Source of the DNA: Macrolepiota albuminosa
Lineage: Eukaryota > Basidiomycota > Agaricomycetes > Agaricales > Agaricaceae
Direction of reading: 5' to 3'
DNA: 64,000 nucleotides
Assembly: GCA_027475525.1 (NCBI GenBank)
Contig: JAMWFC010000117.1
Coordinates: 1,288,183 to 1,352,182 of the forward strand
Made by a program: the position numbers and the translations under genes
Notes under the pieces: generated by a model
Seen by the model: only the letters and a program-made list of their open reading frames with translations
Database searches by the model: none
Told to the model about the DNA's origin: nothing
In this document: positions 1-11,340 of the stretch, piece after piece
Position numbering within the stretch: position 1 is the stretch's first letter
Layout of the letters: each line of letters starts with the position of its first letter

Positions 1-766
1 GCCTTACGATGTTTTGCAGCCTTATGGTCGGAATTGGAGCTATCTATGGAGTGTAGATATTCCCAAGTGGAGGATCCTCCTCCTTGTCGTCACCTTCTTT
101 GTGTTTGTCTGGGCCTGCATGATGCTTGTGTTGACGTACTTCAGCAAAACTCATACATGGTTGCTTCCTGTCTTTGCAGTTGGTCTCGGTGCCCCAAGAT
201 GGTGCCAGGTACGATATTGCTCACTCCCTTTTTCGTCTCTCTAACTAGATTGTTTCTCAGATGCTTTGGGGTACATCATCTCTTGCTCTCTATATTCCTT
301 GGGCCGGTAAGGCTGGACCTTACCTTGGTATCTCGTTGTGGTTGTGGCTCGGAGTTTTGGATGCGGTACAAGGTGTTGGTCTTGGTATGATACTTCTTCA
401 GGTGTGTTGGCATTTTCAAGGGAAAATGCTACAAAACTAAAGCAGCTCCTAGACATTATCTCGACTGCATGTCTGCGCTACTCTTGCATTTTCTCAAATC
501 ATCGGTTCGGTTTGTGTTATAATAGCACGAGCAACAGCTCCCAATAGAATCGGGCCTGGTTCTGTCTTCCCTGATGCGGCCAAGTGGGACTTTTCTGACG
601 GACTTAGTGGTACGTTCTTCTCTTTCAATGGAGGATTGTAGTTGAGTGTCGTTCTACTGCAGGGAGCCCTATGGCGTTGCCCTTATTCTGGGTTGCTTTG
701 GTGTGCCAGCTTGTAATTGTTCTAGGATACTTCTGGTTCTATCGCAAGGAACAACTTGGTTGGTGA
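1..766 (+). CDS. ags1: alpha-1,3-glucan synthase, C-terminal end (5' part lies outside window)
   Basis: Cell-wall alpha-1,3-glucan synthases (Ags1/Mok1) are large plasma-membrane proteins whose C-terminal multi-pass region is thought to export the glucan. Only that end is here. Four exons can be read (1-208, 261-401, 453-609, 663-766), joined by GT-AG introns of about 51-53 bases. The translation is a run of hydrophobic spans rich in Trp and Phe, including [18 protein letters not shown] and a [18 protein letters not shown] junction across intron 1. It contains the [18 protein letters not shown] stretch typical of the family and ends YRKEQLGW followed by a stop. The frame is clean. The identification rests on remembered family sequence; the membrane character is directly visible. 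Confidence 0.85.
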
Positions 767-1089
767 CGTTATATTTACTTTGCATGGATGCAAACTGACA
801 AATCTTCTACCTCAGCCCGACCCTAATCAATTAGTATATCAAAGTTTATTCACTTTATAAATGTAGATATTCTTTACGTATCATCCATTTGGACTAAGAT
901 TGAAGGACACTTGCATTCAACGGACTTTAACATACTTACACGTAGTGGAACTACTATCATCACCTCTGTAGCATCATGGACGTATGCGGTTCACATACCG
1001 CTCTCGATAATTAGTTGCAGATAATACATAGTAATATATTAATTTATTGGAGATAGATATCTATATGCGAGCCGTGGTCTAGATTTTAT
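767..1089. other. intergenic stretch, no gene seen
   Basis: This AT-rich interval follows the glucan synthase stop codon and runs up to the truncated PRCC fragment. I see no open frame with coding character, no tRNA and no repeat. It presumably holds the glucan synthase 3' untranslated region. Confidence 0.6.
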
Positions 1090-1325
1090 TGAAAGACTGG
1101 CTGAGTGATTTGGAAGTCAGCCGCAGCCTTACTTATTTGTTGTCACCCACATACTGTTCAAATCCGAATAATTGGACACAACACTTGATGCTTGGAATCG
1201 AGAACTATGGAAGCGGGAGCGATGATGACAGTGATCATGAGACGGTACCAACTATTCCAAAGCTTGCCGCCTCGACACCAAAATCCAGCATTGCACTACC
1301 GCCTCCCAAAGCAAAACGAACGAAT
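1090..1325 (+). pseudogene. truncated, diverged copy of the PRCC gene start
   Basis: About 235 bases match the region 5607-5900, which is the promoter and first ~45 codons of the PRCC-like gene. The match starts at a shared GAAAGACT.GCTGAGTGA-type stretch, runs through the ATG (about 1188) and ends after the KAKRT codons, where the two copies part. This copy encodes MLGIENYGSGSDDDSDHETV, carrying two in-frame insertions (DSDH and TI) absent from the full gene, plus scattered base changes, so it is not an assembly echo. No downstream PRCC exon follows and the frame ends at 1361. It is best read as a non-functional 5' fragment left by a local duplication. Confidence 0.75.
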
Positions 1326-1380
1326 GTCAAGAGCTCTCAGGCAACCCTCTTCAGATCATAAGGGGGTGGTGAGGGAGTGA

Positions 1381-1785
1381 TAGAATCTGAGGCAGTTCTC
1401 CTAATCATGACAGGGTATGGAATTCAAAGAGAAGAAGCAGATGTCATGTGGTAGGCTTTGATGCAGATAAGATCAACCAGCCTTCTGGTCCATTTTGATT
1501 GTTGTGTTACAACAATGATCGTGAAGTGTATGGTGGGGTTCCAATTGTCATGTGTTGTTCATTTTGAAGATAACAACAATAAAGGCGCCCATAACCTGCT
1601 ATAACTCTATGTGTAGAGTAACAAGACAAGTGATATTAGACGAGATATAATATACTCATGAGTTGACGAAAAAACCAACGTAAACCCAACCCCCACGTTG
1701 AAAATAGTTTATCAAAATCCCAACCGTAATAATGGTACATAATTATATCTCTATTCCTCCTACATATTGCTATCATGTCATAACC
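1381..1785. other. intergenic stretch, no gene seen
   Basis: This AT-rich interval lies between the PRCC fragment and the stop codon of the BCAS3-like gene on the other strand. I see no coding frame or structural RNA. It likely contains the 3' untranslated region of the BCAS3-like gene. Confidence 0.55.
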
Positions 1786-4700
1786 TCACTTCCTGTTCCC
1801 CTTGCCCCTCTTCCTGTTCCTGTTCCCCTTCCCCTCACCACCTCCACCTCCACCCCGCCTCTCCAATTCCTTCTCCATATCCCTCCGCTCCTGCATCTGC
1901 TCCTCATCCAAAAGCCCAACGACATTAACATCACAAAATCTTTCCACCTCCTCGACGGCACCTCTATCACTCTCGCTCCACCCACCCCACATATCCTCCC
2001 TCGTCTCCAGCCTCCTCTCCCAATCGTCCTCGCTCGTTGCAGGCGTCGACGCCGTGTCCACGTCCGCGTCAATTCCTCCTCCTCCCACTCTAACTACAAC
2101 GCCACTTCCAACCCCGAGCTCTGCAGCCCCCACAAAATCCTCGTCTTCCTCATCAAATTCCAGCGGCACACTCACACTCACACCCTCCTCATCAATCCCA
2201 GCACCACACCCAGACCCAGACCCAGACCAAGCATGCATCTTGGGCGAACGCACCCTCTCAATCCCCCTTCTCAACCGCCCCAACCCCTCACTCATCCCAT
2301 CCCCAATCGTCCGTATCGGTATTGCAGCAGCGACAGCAGCACCGCGCCTCCGCGCTCCAGGCGTACCGTTCGGCAACATCGGAAGCACACCTGCAATGCG
2401 CGGGTGTTCTAGCTCGTTCGTCAGTGCACAAGCAAGCGGCTCATCGAATGATGCCGAGAGGGTCCGCTGCTGGTGGTGGTGGGGGATATGATTAGAATGG
2501 TGGGAATGGTGGTGGTGGTACGGGTGGATGTCGCGCGGTGACGCAAAGCTGAAACCCTCGACAAACGACTCGCCCCCGCCCCCCGCGCTCACCTGTACCT
2601 CACGCCTCACGTCAATCTTAGCCCCCGCGATATCAAGCTGATACCGCCGGATAAGCGCATGGTAGTCCTCGCCTAATGTGTAGAACCCAAACTGGTGAGA
2701 AAGGTATACCGACCGCGGGAGGATCTTTGACGATGTAGAGCACGTCGAGAGTTCCGCCTGTGCTAGCCAACTAAGAGGAGAAAAAATGGGGAAACGGAAA
2801 TGCGTCCATCAGTCTTGTCCCTCAGGAGAGAAAAAAAAAGACATACTCAGCACGTCCACCGATACGCTCCCTCTCTCTCTCCCTCCTCGGAGGCTGTACG
2901 ACCTTCGTCCCTTCACCCGCACCCCACGCACGCAAACTCCACGTCATAACCACACTCTCCCTCGCCCCGAGCTCCATCTGCACCTCCTTACTATGTTGGT
3001 GCTGGTGGTGGTGCTGGTGGATATACTGACTCCCTCTGTGCCTTCCTGCCGACCCCGCACCCGACGCCGCGAACCCCGCCCCAGGCAGCGACACACTCAT
3101 CATGCCCTCTACACTCGGGAGACTGATTCCCATCCCCATCCCCGGCTGCCGGATTCTCGCCTCCAATCCAACCCTGCGCAGGACCACCACCACCTCTGCC
3201 GGATCAAATAGCAACAAATCCTGATACCCGCCCCTCTTTCTAGTCTGTGTCTCCGCCTGCGCCGGTAGGGGCGGTGACGTGCCGCTGCCGCTGCCGCCCG
3301 CATCAGAGTGGCGTTGGGAGGAGAACGATCGCGGCGCATACGTATGTGGCGAAGCACGCGTTGGCGAGGTGGAGGTGGAAACGGAAGTGGAAAAGGCAGG
3401 GGAGGGCGAGGTAGGCGGGAGGAGATGGTTCGGGATCCCTGCGTCCGCGCCTCCCTGCTCGACAAACATAAACGCCAGCGGGGCCTGCGTCTTTGACCCA
3501 CCCACCGCGCCAGCTCGCAAGCGCACCAGTGGGCCCGCCTCGCACGGCATTGCCATCGATTGCTGTGAACACAACAGCATAAGGTTCCTCTCCCAAAAAA
3601 GAAGAAAGAAAAGCGGGAATGGGTAACTCACAAGCTCACCACCATTCCGATCCCTAACCCTTTCCTCCCAATGACTCCTCACATCCGCACGGCCCCCATA
3701 CGGGTTCACCGCAAACACATGCACGGTGCGCTTCCGGGTTGCAAGCGCAAGCCACCGCCCGTCGGCGCTGCTCTCAACGGCCTCGACGACCGCGCCCGTG
3801 CGGCCCCTGCGGAGGTCGTACACGCTCCACACCTCCCCCACACCTAAGCCCCGGGGACAAGGACGCAGGTTGTACACACCGGCGCGAGTCCCGTCCCTCC
3901 CAACGACGCTAAGCGTGCATCCGTCCCGTCCAAACGCGAGCTTGGACACCCCACGCGCGTCGTCCACTCTGAACTCAGCCACAACATCTCCCTCTCTGGT
4001 TCCATCACAGTGCTCGCGGCGTAAAAGCGGCTCGAGGTCCACGATGACGACGTACACACCTTCTCCTTCGCCCTCGCCCTCACACTCCTTCTCCGTCTCC
4101 CTTCCCCTCTCCCCACCCGCACCACTCTCCGGCGCGCTCCTCGAAAAAATCGACCCCACGCCTGCGTCTGCACCGGCACCTGCACCGGCACCACGGCGCA
4201 TTCGGGCCCTCGCAGCAGACACCGCGAGCCCCCCAAGTGTCCTTACACCCTCCCATACGCTCTGCGCCGCTGCAGCTGCCGTAGTTGCCGGGGACTGCGA
4301 CTCTGTCATCCCAACCCCTACCTGCGGCCCCTGCCTCGTCGAACGCGGGGCCGTCGAGGCGTATGCCAACAAACGGCGTGAGAGTGCGTATATTGGTCGT
4401 GGGGGCTCTAGAGCCCCGTAGTCCTCATTATCCTTGGCATCGAGATTGAAATCAGACGTGGTAGTATCGCCTCCAGTGCTATGCTGGAAGGACCCTAAGG
4501 CGCCTGCAAAGGCGCTGGTGAGCACAGCTGTGGCTGAGGCATGCATGCCCGCAGCAGACACAGACACAGGCGGGTAGGGAGGGGTGTACAGGACAAGGTG
4601 GGATCGTGGCATTTCGATGAGCAGCATGAATGTTGTAGCAGACAAGACGTGTATGGCAGGCGGGTCTGTGATGCTCTACAAGTATGGAGTGAGCGAGACA

Positions 4701-5411
4701 CGAAAGAAAAGGAAAAAGATATACAATTATTATGAATTGATTACTTGCTTCGAATGAATGAATTGTTGGAGGATTTACTTGGAAACGCGTGACGACGCGG
4801 TGCGTTGTTAGTGAGTAAATTATAAATGTGCCCGTGTTGAGTCTGCAGAACAATGACACAATGTACCCCCACATAAAAGCAGAAACTCACACAATTCCAA
4901 TCCAAGGCCTGTCCTCCTCTTCCCGTCGTCTTTCAGTAGGCAACACAGCTGCATGAAGCATCCTTATTTCCTTTGCGCCCCCAAATCCCACATCCAACGA
5001 GGCAAGCCGAAGTCTCAGCACCTCCTCGACGTTCTGCAGATTCGTCGTATCCCATATCCGCAGCACAGACGGGTACGCGACAAACAGGAGGCGCGTTGTC
5101 GGGGCATCGGACCACGAGACCCTGTCCCAACGTCCCCACAACACATCCTCCCCCTCGGTGCGGTGTTCGACGCTTGCAGTGCCGAGGTCTACGATGGGCA
5201 CTGCGGGGCTTGGGGCAGGTGCGAAGCGCTTGGAGGTCGTGGGGATCGTGCGTGTGAGACCCGAGGCAGGGCGAGTATGCTGTGTTGAGGGAGATATCTG
5301 GGTTGGGGGCATGGGTATCGGAAATGGAGGCGCGTCGTCGTGGTCTTGTGGTAGATCAACACATGTTATAGGAGTGTTACTTGTTCGACCATGCTTGCTG
5401 CGTGTGGGCAT
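1786..5411 (-). CDS. BCAS3-like WD-repeat protein
   Basis: The gene reads from ATG at 5411 to TGA at 1786 in about five exons. Exon 1 (5411 to about 4897) carries a Pro-rich start, then VLWGRWDRVSW and LLFVAYPSVLRIWDTTNLQN. A short exon follows (SLNTGTFIIYSLTTHRVVTRF). A long exon (about 4680-3630) ends with SSADGRWLALATRKRTVHVF and the HVFAVNPYGGRADVRSHW motif. Two more exons end in a very basic tail rich in Gly, Arg and Lys. The single WD-type propeller with an HVF-NPYGG motif is what I know of the BCAS3/fungal phosphoinositide-binding PROPPIN-related family, which acts in autophagy and cell migration in other eukaryotes. The gene is far richer in C and G than its neighbours. The family call is moderate; the precise role is unknown. 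Confidence 0.6.
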
Positions 5412-5415
5412 TAAA

Positions 5416-5569
5416 CAATGTTGTTAAGTACAGTCTAGACAATAGATAGTGCCGTTACAAGTGAATGTAACAGCGGGCCCGCCAAGAGCAGTCAATGTTG
5501 TTAAGTACAGTCTAGACAATAGATAGTGCCGTTACAAGTGAATGTAACAGCGGGCCCGCCAAGAGCAGT
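5416..5569. repeat. perfect 77-bp tandem duplication (1 of 24)
   Basis: Copies 5416-5492 and 5493-5569 are identical. They lie in the divergent promoter between the BCAS3-like and PRCC-like genes, just upstream of the BCAS3-like ATG. Same period as all other duplications in the window. Confidence 0.95.
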
Positions 5570-5680
5570 AACTAGTCACTTGGCCAAAACCACCCTTATC
5601 TGGTCTCGAAAGACTCGCTGAGTGATTTGGAAGTCAGCCGCAGCCTTACTTATTTGTTGTCACCCACATACTGTTCAAAT

Positions 5681-5834
5681 CCGAATAATTGGACACAAAC
5701 ACTTGATGCTTGGAATCGAGAACTATGGAAGCGGGAGCGATGATGAGACGGTACCAACCGAATAATTGGACACAAACACTTGATGCTTGGAATCGAGAAC
5801 TATGGAAGCGGGAGCGATGATGAGACGGTACCAA
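5681..5834. repeat. perfect 77-bp tandem duplication (2 of 24), over the PRCC start codon
   Basis: Copies 5681-5757 and 5758-5834 are identical. Each copy holds the PRCC ATG and its first codons. The first copy runs into a stop in the second; with one copy removed the gene start is clean. Confidence 0.95.
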
Positions 5835-7159
5835 AGCTTGCTGCCTCGACACCAAAATCCAGCATTGCACTGCCGCCTCCCAAAGCAAAACGAACAAAGA
5901 AGATAACCATTGGCCTTCCAAGCCTGCCAGCTGATAACCAGGCAGAGGATGACGACTTGACAGGGGAAAGACCAGCCGCCAAGCGGCCTCGACTGGAAAA
6001 TGGAGCTGGCAAATCGTCATTACTATCCATGCTACCTGCTCCCAAAGAGAAAGCACCCGTAGCACCTCCCCCGGAGAGGGTTCTCGGTGGAGGAAAAGGT
6101 CGCGGACTTGACTTTGGAGCACCGAGGATATATGCGCACCCGCCAGTGCAAGAGGAGGAGGATGTTGAGGGTATTGCTGCTGTACCGCCAGCTGATTCTA
6201 AGCCTCAAGGTGCCCATGCACCTGAAACGGCTGACACTTTTTTACCTTTCCTCCCACCCTCGTTAAAGAAGGGACGTACGAACGTCTCAGTCGAGGATGA
6301 TAACCTCAGACCGAAATCCAAGCCACCTCAAAAGCCCGCTGTCCCTGCAGTCGACTTCTTCTCATTAAACAGTACGTGTTACCGCTAATTTCTCAAGCTC
6401 AAGCTCCAAAACGTTTCCGCAGGCACAGCCTCGTCCACCAAAGCGACTCAACCTTCATCAAGCTCCAATCCAACTCCGAGCCTGTCTTCTGCGCCTGATG
6501 TCCCCACATTCGAGATACCAGAACCGTCCCAAACGGACGAATACCCTGGCTACTATCAGCTTCCTCTGCGCCTGATGTCCCCACATTCGAGATACCAGAA
6601 CCGTCCCAAACGGACGAATACCCTGGCTACTATCAGCTTCCATCTGGTGCATGGGCAGCACACGATCCTGCCTACTACGCCACGTTCGTCAAGAAGTGGC
6701 AGGCCGAGTACGATAAGCAGGTGCGAGCGTTGGAGAAGGGCATGGTCAAGGGCTTTGAGGATCTGGAATCAGCGCAAGTGGAAGACGTGGATGCAATGGC
6801 GGAGATGGAAAGGGCGAAACGTGAGATCCAGGAGAGAGAAGAGAGAAAAGCCATTACGCAAGGTGCGGGCGGCGCCCCCGCTGCGCCCAGAATGACCCTC
6901 AATGTGGGTTGGGCGAGCTTCTTTCCCAGAGAGCGAATATTGATTATGTTGACAGGCAAGCAAAACAAGTGGAATCGCGCGGTCACGGCACCAGCTCTCG
7001 ACTTTGCTCAAGGAGGCTTACGAAAACCGGGAAGCTCTCGAGGAGAAAATTGCCATGGGAAAGCGAAATCGCAAGGAGGCTGGGAACAAATATGGTATGA
7101 CCATCCTTTCATTTTCTCTTCAAGCCTTGCTGATACAATTTGCTTTATCAGGATTTTAA
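5783..7159 (+). CDS. PRCC-like protein (mitotic checkpoint regulator, MAD2B-interacting family)
   Basis: PRCC-family proteins are nuclear and are linked to splicing and to MAD2B in animals. Exons: 5783-6371, 6423-6903, 6956-7094 and 7152-7159. The N-terminus (MLGIENYGSGSDDETVPKLA) and the Pro-rich stretch are typical of the family. The clinching feature is the conserved C-terminus SRHQLSTLLKEAYENREALE followed by KRNRKEAGNKYGF-stop. The intron before the last two codons splits the penultimate Gly codon. Exon 2 contains a 77-base duplication (6488-6641) that breaks the frame; with a single copy the frame runs straight through YYQLPSGAWAAHDPAYYATF. The ATG at 5783 is chosen because it lies in the second copy of another duplication and matches the fragment at 1188. 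Confidence 0.8.
6488..6641. repeat. perfect 77-bp tandem duplication (3 of 24), inside PRCC exon 2
   Basis: Copies 6488-6564 and 6565-6641 are identical. As 77 is not a multiple of three, the duplication shifts the frame. Deleting one copy joins the exon perfectly, with no base missing. Confidence 0.95.
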
Positions 7160-7330
7160 ATACAAATGTACATCATACTAATGAATGCCAGAAGATAATC
7201 TTATTCCAGCATCAATTCAACAAGATATAAGTACATAGATGGGGTGATGAAATCGCAGGATGTGGCAAACAGTGTTACATAACGGGAAACCAGCCGTAAA
7301 CGTGCACATTGAATGATACGAGGGCATATT

Positions 7331-7931
7331 CTACTTGCCACCCGCCGAAAATTTGGTTACACTCTTGGTACCCTCAGAAATGGCATGCTTGGCAAGTTCA
7401 CCAGGCAAGATCAAACGGACGCTAGTTTGTATCTCACGAGATGAGATGGTAGATTTCTTAGAGTAGGATGCAAGTTCTGTAGAGGCACATGATGAGTCAC
7501 AAAGCGATGCCCAACTACCCGAGGGGGACATACTAGACGCTTCAGTAGCAATGCGTTCGAAAATGTCATTGACAAATGAATTGAGGATGGCCATGGCCTT
7601 GTTGGAGATACCAGTGTCGGGGTGCACTTGCTTCAAAACTGAAGATGGGGATGATGAGCAGTGAGACTCGTGGAAGAGAATGAATGTGGTACCTTTATAA
7701 ATGTAAGAGCTGTAAGTCTCCTTGCGGACCTTACGACGCTTCTTTTTCTCGCCATCTGCAGGCGCAGCGGACTTGCTCTTGCTAGCAGTCTTCTTTGCGC
7801 CCTCTGGTTTGGCGGGCGCCTTGGAAGCGGTGGAGGCAGGTGCTTTTCCGGCTGTGGAGGCAGGCTAGATTCAAGACATGAGCGATACGTATCATCACAA
7901 CATAGAGGCACGAGCGTACTTTGGGAGCCAT
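7331..7931 (-). CDS. H2B: histone H2B (copy 1)
   Basis: Core nucleosome histone. ATG at 7931 opens MAPK, then an intron splits the protein before [20 protein letters not shown]. The Lys-rich tail, [18 protein letters not shown], the alpha-helical core [19 protein letters not shown] and the C-terminal [20 protein letters not shown] are all present, ending KFSAGGK-stop. Three short introns interrupt the gene, after codon 4, after SYIYK and after ATEAS. An ACGCGT element lies 51 bases upstream of the ATG. A second H2B gene with the same intron positions lies at 18445-19032. No H2A partner is adjacent, unlike the paired arrangement often seen in fungi. Confidence 0.97.
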
Positions 7932-7981
7932 GTAGAGAGAAGGTGGTGGTTCGAGTACAAGATGAGTTCACACGACGCGAG

Positions 7982-7987
7982 ACGCGT
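7982..7987. promoter_or_regulatory. MCB-type ACGCGT element upstream of histone H2B copy 1
   Basis: Palindromic ACGCGT, the MBF (Mbp1/Swi6) target known from ascomycete yeasts for G1/S genes, 51 bases before the H2B ATG. A CACGTG box lies about 35 bases further out. Function here is inferred. Confidence 0.4.
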
Positions 7988-8057
7988 TAAACGTCTGTCA
8001 AAACAAGGACAACGTGTAATCACGTGAGATGATAAGTCGCGATCGTGTAAACTAAAA

Positions 8058-9193
8058 CTACAGAAGCTGAATGGTTCCTGTCATTCCAACCACTCCGTCC
8101 TCGTCAACACACCACAGTTTCATCGATGTATTGCTACTCCAGGTCCCATGTATAGTAGATTCACGGTTGACAACGATCGGATTGTGAGCGCGGTACTCAA
8201 ACGATGTTATTTGGACTCCTGGATTGTGGAATATGGCGGTTTCTAAAAGCATAGTAGCAGTGAGAGGGCCATGAACAAGTCGCTCTGAAAAGAGATATCC
8301 AATCGTTAGCTAATGCTTACACCGGGCGACGGTTCCCTCGCCCACCTGGGTACCCTTCCTTCTGTGTATATGCGAGATCCAAATGAACGGAATGAGCATT
8401 AAACATTAGAGCTGAATACCGGAACAACGTTGCCAAAGCTGTGTATATGCGAGATCCAAATGAACGGAATGAGCATTAAACATTAGAGCTGAATACCGGA
8501 ACAACGTTGCCAAAGTGGTTTGTACGTGAACGAAAAATCAGACTTTGTTGGAATGTCTTTCACTGTCATATGTCAATTCACGAGTCCAACTTGTGTTTCT
8601 GGAACACACCTTGGCGAGGGTTCCTCTGTGGAGGACCAGAAGCGGTCACGCAAGATAAACATGAGAGCGTTCCTCAATAAGCGAAGGCCTCGTGTTTCCT
8701 TGCATAGTAATATCAATCCTCTGGTTACAAAGACCATAGGAGCCTTCTGAGAATCATCGAACCCCTTTTTACTGACAGAGTCGATGCCCCAAGTCGCGGT
8801 GGCACGTTGGCCAATCATAAGCGGGACTTCTGGGTCCCAAACCATCTTGCCTCCCGCCCACATCCTCTGCGTGAATGGCTCCGGTGGGGAGAAATCAGCA
8901 TCAGTCCCGTCCTCGCGGAGCTCCGCTTCTGGGGTACGAGCATGGAAGAAGGCTATATGGTGAGCATATCCCAGCGGGGAGGTCTCCTTGGGAGGCAGAT
9001 AGCGCTGGCGTGAACCATCTCGTGTTGGCAGAGTGATATAAAGGTCAGAGAGACGCTCCAAATGGAAAGTATCAGATAGGACTTGTTCGCGGGGAGTTGA
9101 TATCCATCTATCAAGTGCCTCGACTTGTGGTTGACTCAATGTCGAATAGGGTCTCAAACTCGGTCTGCCCAGTCTCAAGACTGTCCTGAACAT
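8058..9193 (-). CDS. HTD2: mitochondrial hydroxyacyl-thioester dehydratase type 2 (HTD2-like)
   Basis: HTD2 dehydrates 3-hydroxyacyl-thioesters in mitochondrial type II fatty-acid synthesis. ATG at 9193 gives MFRTVLRLGRPSLRPYSTLS, an Arg/Ser-rich presequence with a mitochondrial look. The family signature DGTDADFSPPEPFTQRMWAG is intact. The hot-dog core continues with LFRYSALMFNAHSVHLDLAY, then EGYP joined across an intron to RLVHGPLTATMLLE, and ends QLL-stop at 8058. The RYSA-FN-H block and the VHGPL block hold the conserved residues of the fold. A 77-base duplication (8362-8515) doubles the exon with the FRYSA block; one copy gives a normal gene. Confidence 0.85.
8362..8515. repeat. perfect 77-bp tandem duplication (4 of 24), inside HTD2
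   Basis: Copies 8362-8438 and 8439-8515 are identical and lie over the exon encoding the conserved FRYSALMFNAHS block. Confidence 0.95.
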
Positions 9194-9235
9194 TGTTGTG
9201 GAAAGAAGAAAGGGATACGGGTCACACACGCGTGT

Positions 9236-9391
9236 GAATTTTGAAAACCTCGAAATTGCTACAAGAATGGGAAGTACGACGACTAGGACTACTACAGAGA
9301 TACTGCTAAGACGAATTTTGAAAACCTCGAAATTGCTACAAGAATGGGAAGTACGACGACTAGGACTACTACAGAGATACTGCTAAGACGA
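9236..9391. repeat. perfect 77-bp tandem duplication (5 of 24), HTD2 promoter
   Basis: Copies 9236-9312 and 9313-9389 are identical, with two further matching bases. They lie between the HTD2 ATG and the stop of the next minus-strand gene. Confidence 0.95.
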
Positions 9392-9475
9392 TAACTGAGG
9401 GGAAGACATAAGTAACAAAGGGGTATGCTATACTAAGGGGAAACAAGTATGAATAACTTCCAGACAGCAAAAATG

Positions 9476-11340
9476 TCAAGTGACCTCGAGTACCGAAGTC
9501 TCTAATATACGAAACAAGGTTGGATCTTTGGAATCTTCTTGCCAATCAACGGTCTCTCGCCAATTAACGGTGTTTGCTTCTTTCTCTGTTGCACCAGCAA
9601 AGGCACCGACTTCTTCATCAGTTAAACCACGGAAAATGAGAAAGAGACGAGTGAAGACGCAGGGATCGGTCGTGACGGCGATATCGATGGCGGATGCAAT
9701 TTTACTCTGAGAGAGGAAACGATAAGCGATATTCTTGTGTTGTGAAAATGCGTGCATGTTGTTGCTTGGGGACCAGTGAATTTGAGCCCATTTAGATAGG
9801 ATTTGTACATACTTTAAGAAATTCGACCTTGCGTGCAGAGAAAGTCCAAGTTGATCAAGCACATCCATAAGATGTGGGATAAAATCACGTTTAAGAAATT
9901 CGACCTTGCGTGCAGAGAAAGTCCAAGTTGATCAAGCACATCCATAAGATGTGGGATAAAATCACGAAGGACATGGCGTAGCCATTACGGGGGGCGATAT
10001 ATTCATTTGGATCGACCATGCCAGGGTCGGGTCTATCAAGTAGTTTAGAAATAAATGATGAGTACTTGGCAAATTACTTGCATTGCTTCATAATATAACG
10101 CTGTCGTTACGATTTCAGTTTCAAAATGTTCGAGCGCGCCGCCAGGGTGAGCCCGCAGGAAATACTTGACTTTGTTATCCTCAAGTTTCTCAGCAGGAGG
10201 CCACGTGACGCCAGGTTGCCAAAGGGCGGAAAAGGACAGAATTACATCGCAATATTGGACAGAGGGAGTCAAAATGCTGAGATGGCATTTCGCAGTGACT
10301 GGTTTGGCGGCAACAGCCAGTTTAGTCATGACACGAGAGTCGACTCTGAATCCGCCCTTGTAGTCTTCGTTATCGGGCAAGCGTGTGCCCGTGAATTCTA
10401 AACGGTGATCGTCGCCAGCATGGATAATGTCAAGCTTGCCCCAGAACATGCCGTCTACCATTGTCCCATCCTCCATGCGAGCCATATCGAGCTCGTCAGA
10501 GTTTATATTCACATCGAGAGCGACGTGCTGACCGGGGGTCAGCTCTAGATTGAATGTCCCGGGCATCTCCAACACTGGCGGGGGACTGGTCCAAGCATGA
10601 GTTTAGAAAAGCAGTCTTGTGGGAGAAACTTACGGCGGTGGACTGCGAGCGAGTGAGTCAAGTCAAATAGCGCGAGCAAACAGAGACTTACGGAGGATCG
10701 TTTGGGGGTGGAGGGCCCTCACTAACGATTTCGACTCTGAGGCCTTGAACGCCCATGAGGGCTATTTGATACGAGTCTTCGCCGGTAAGCTGGAGGGGAA
10801 CTTTGTTGAGGAACAACGGGGGAGTCATCAAGAGACTAACATAGATGTACGGGCCAGCTACGAGTCTCTACACCTGGCATTAGCGGTGGCCTTGACAGGA
10901 CACAGAACCACGGCGCTTACAGCAGCATGGATAGAAGCAAACTCGACTGGTATGCGAAGAATGAACGGAGCATCTGGGGGAGGTTTTGTCCACTCCCTTG
11001 CGACAGCTTCCAGTTCCTGGGATGGAGATGAGCAAAAGGACAAGAATAGACAAAAGCTGTGACGTACGGTAAAAGAGTTAGGGAGCTGTGAGAGGTGTGA
11101 ATAGGGAGAAAGCGAGAGAGAGAAAAGAAGAAAGAGCTGACCATCCTGATGGTCTCCATGTCCCCAAAGGCCAAGGTCAAGAGACGTTGACGTGCAAGAG
11201 CCTGACGGTCTCGCATGTCGACGTCCTTGCCCTTGCCCTTGAGTTTATCCCAGATCGATGGAGTAGGCAGCCCGGGATTTACAGATCTGTTTAAGCGAGT
11301 TGAGGATGGATGTGAGAAGGGAGGGGATGGGGTGGGGAGG
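9476..11340 (-). CDS. unidentified conserved-looking protein, start uncertain
   Basis: I do not recognise this family. At least five exons can be linked on the minus strand. In order: a segment with TPSIWDKLKGKGKDVDMRDR and LARQRLLTLAFGDMETIRM; ELEAVAREWTKPPPDAPFIL; LMTPPLFLNKVPLQLTGEDS running to SEGPPPPNDPP; a block with LEMPGTFNLELTPGQHVALD; and a last exon ending ETSVLEVT-stop at 9476. No signal peptide, membrane span or known catalytic motif is visible; the Pro-rich linkers suggest several soluble domains. The start codon is not resolved; the open frame reaches to about 11340. A 77-base duplication (9813-9966) breaks the last exon, and even with one copy the frame is one base short at 9966/9967. 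Confidence 0.5.
9813..9966. repeat. perfect 77-bp tandem duplication (6 of 24), inside the unidentified gene
   Basis: Copies 9813-9889 and 9890-9966 are identical. Collapsing them still leaves the coding frame one base short at the right edge; one extra G there would join MSF to RDFIPHLMDVLDQLG. Confidence 0.95.

Noticed and set aside
1155..1170. tRNA-like T-arm string GTTCAAATCC (also near 5675)
   Set aside because: No matching stems or anticodon arm around it; it is part of the duplicated PRCC upstream region.
1802..2491. Long Pro/Ser-rich open frames on the plus strand (also near 1732-2412 and 3726-4421)
   Set aside because: They lie antisense to BCAS3-like exons in C-rich sequence where stops are rare; no domain, and the minus frame has clear WD-type content.
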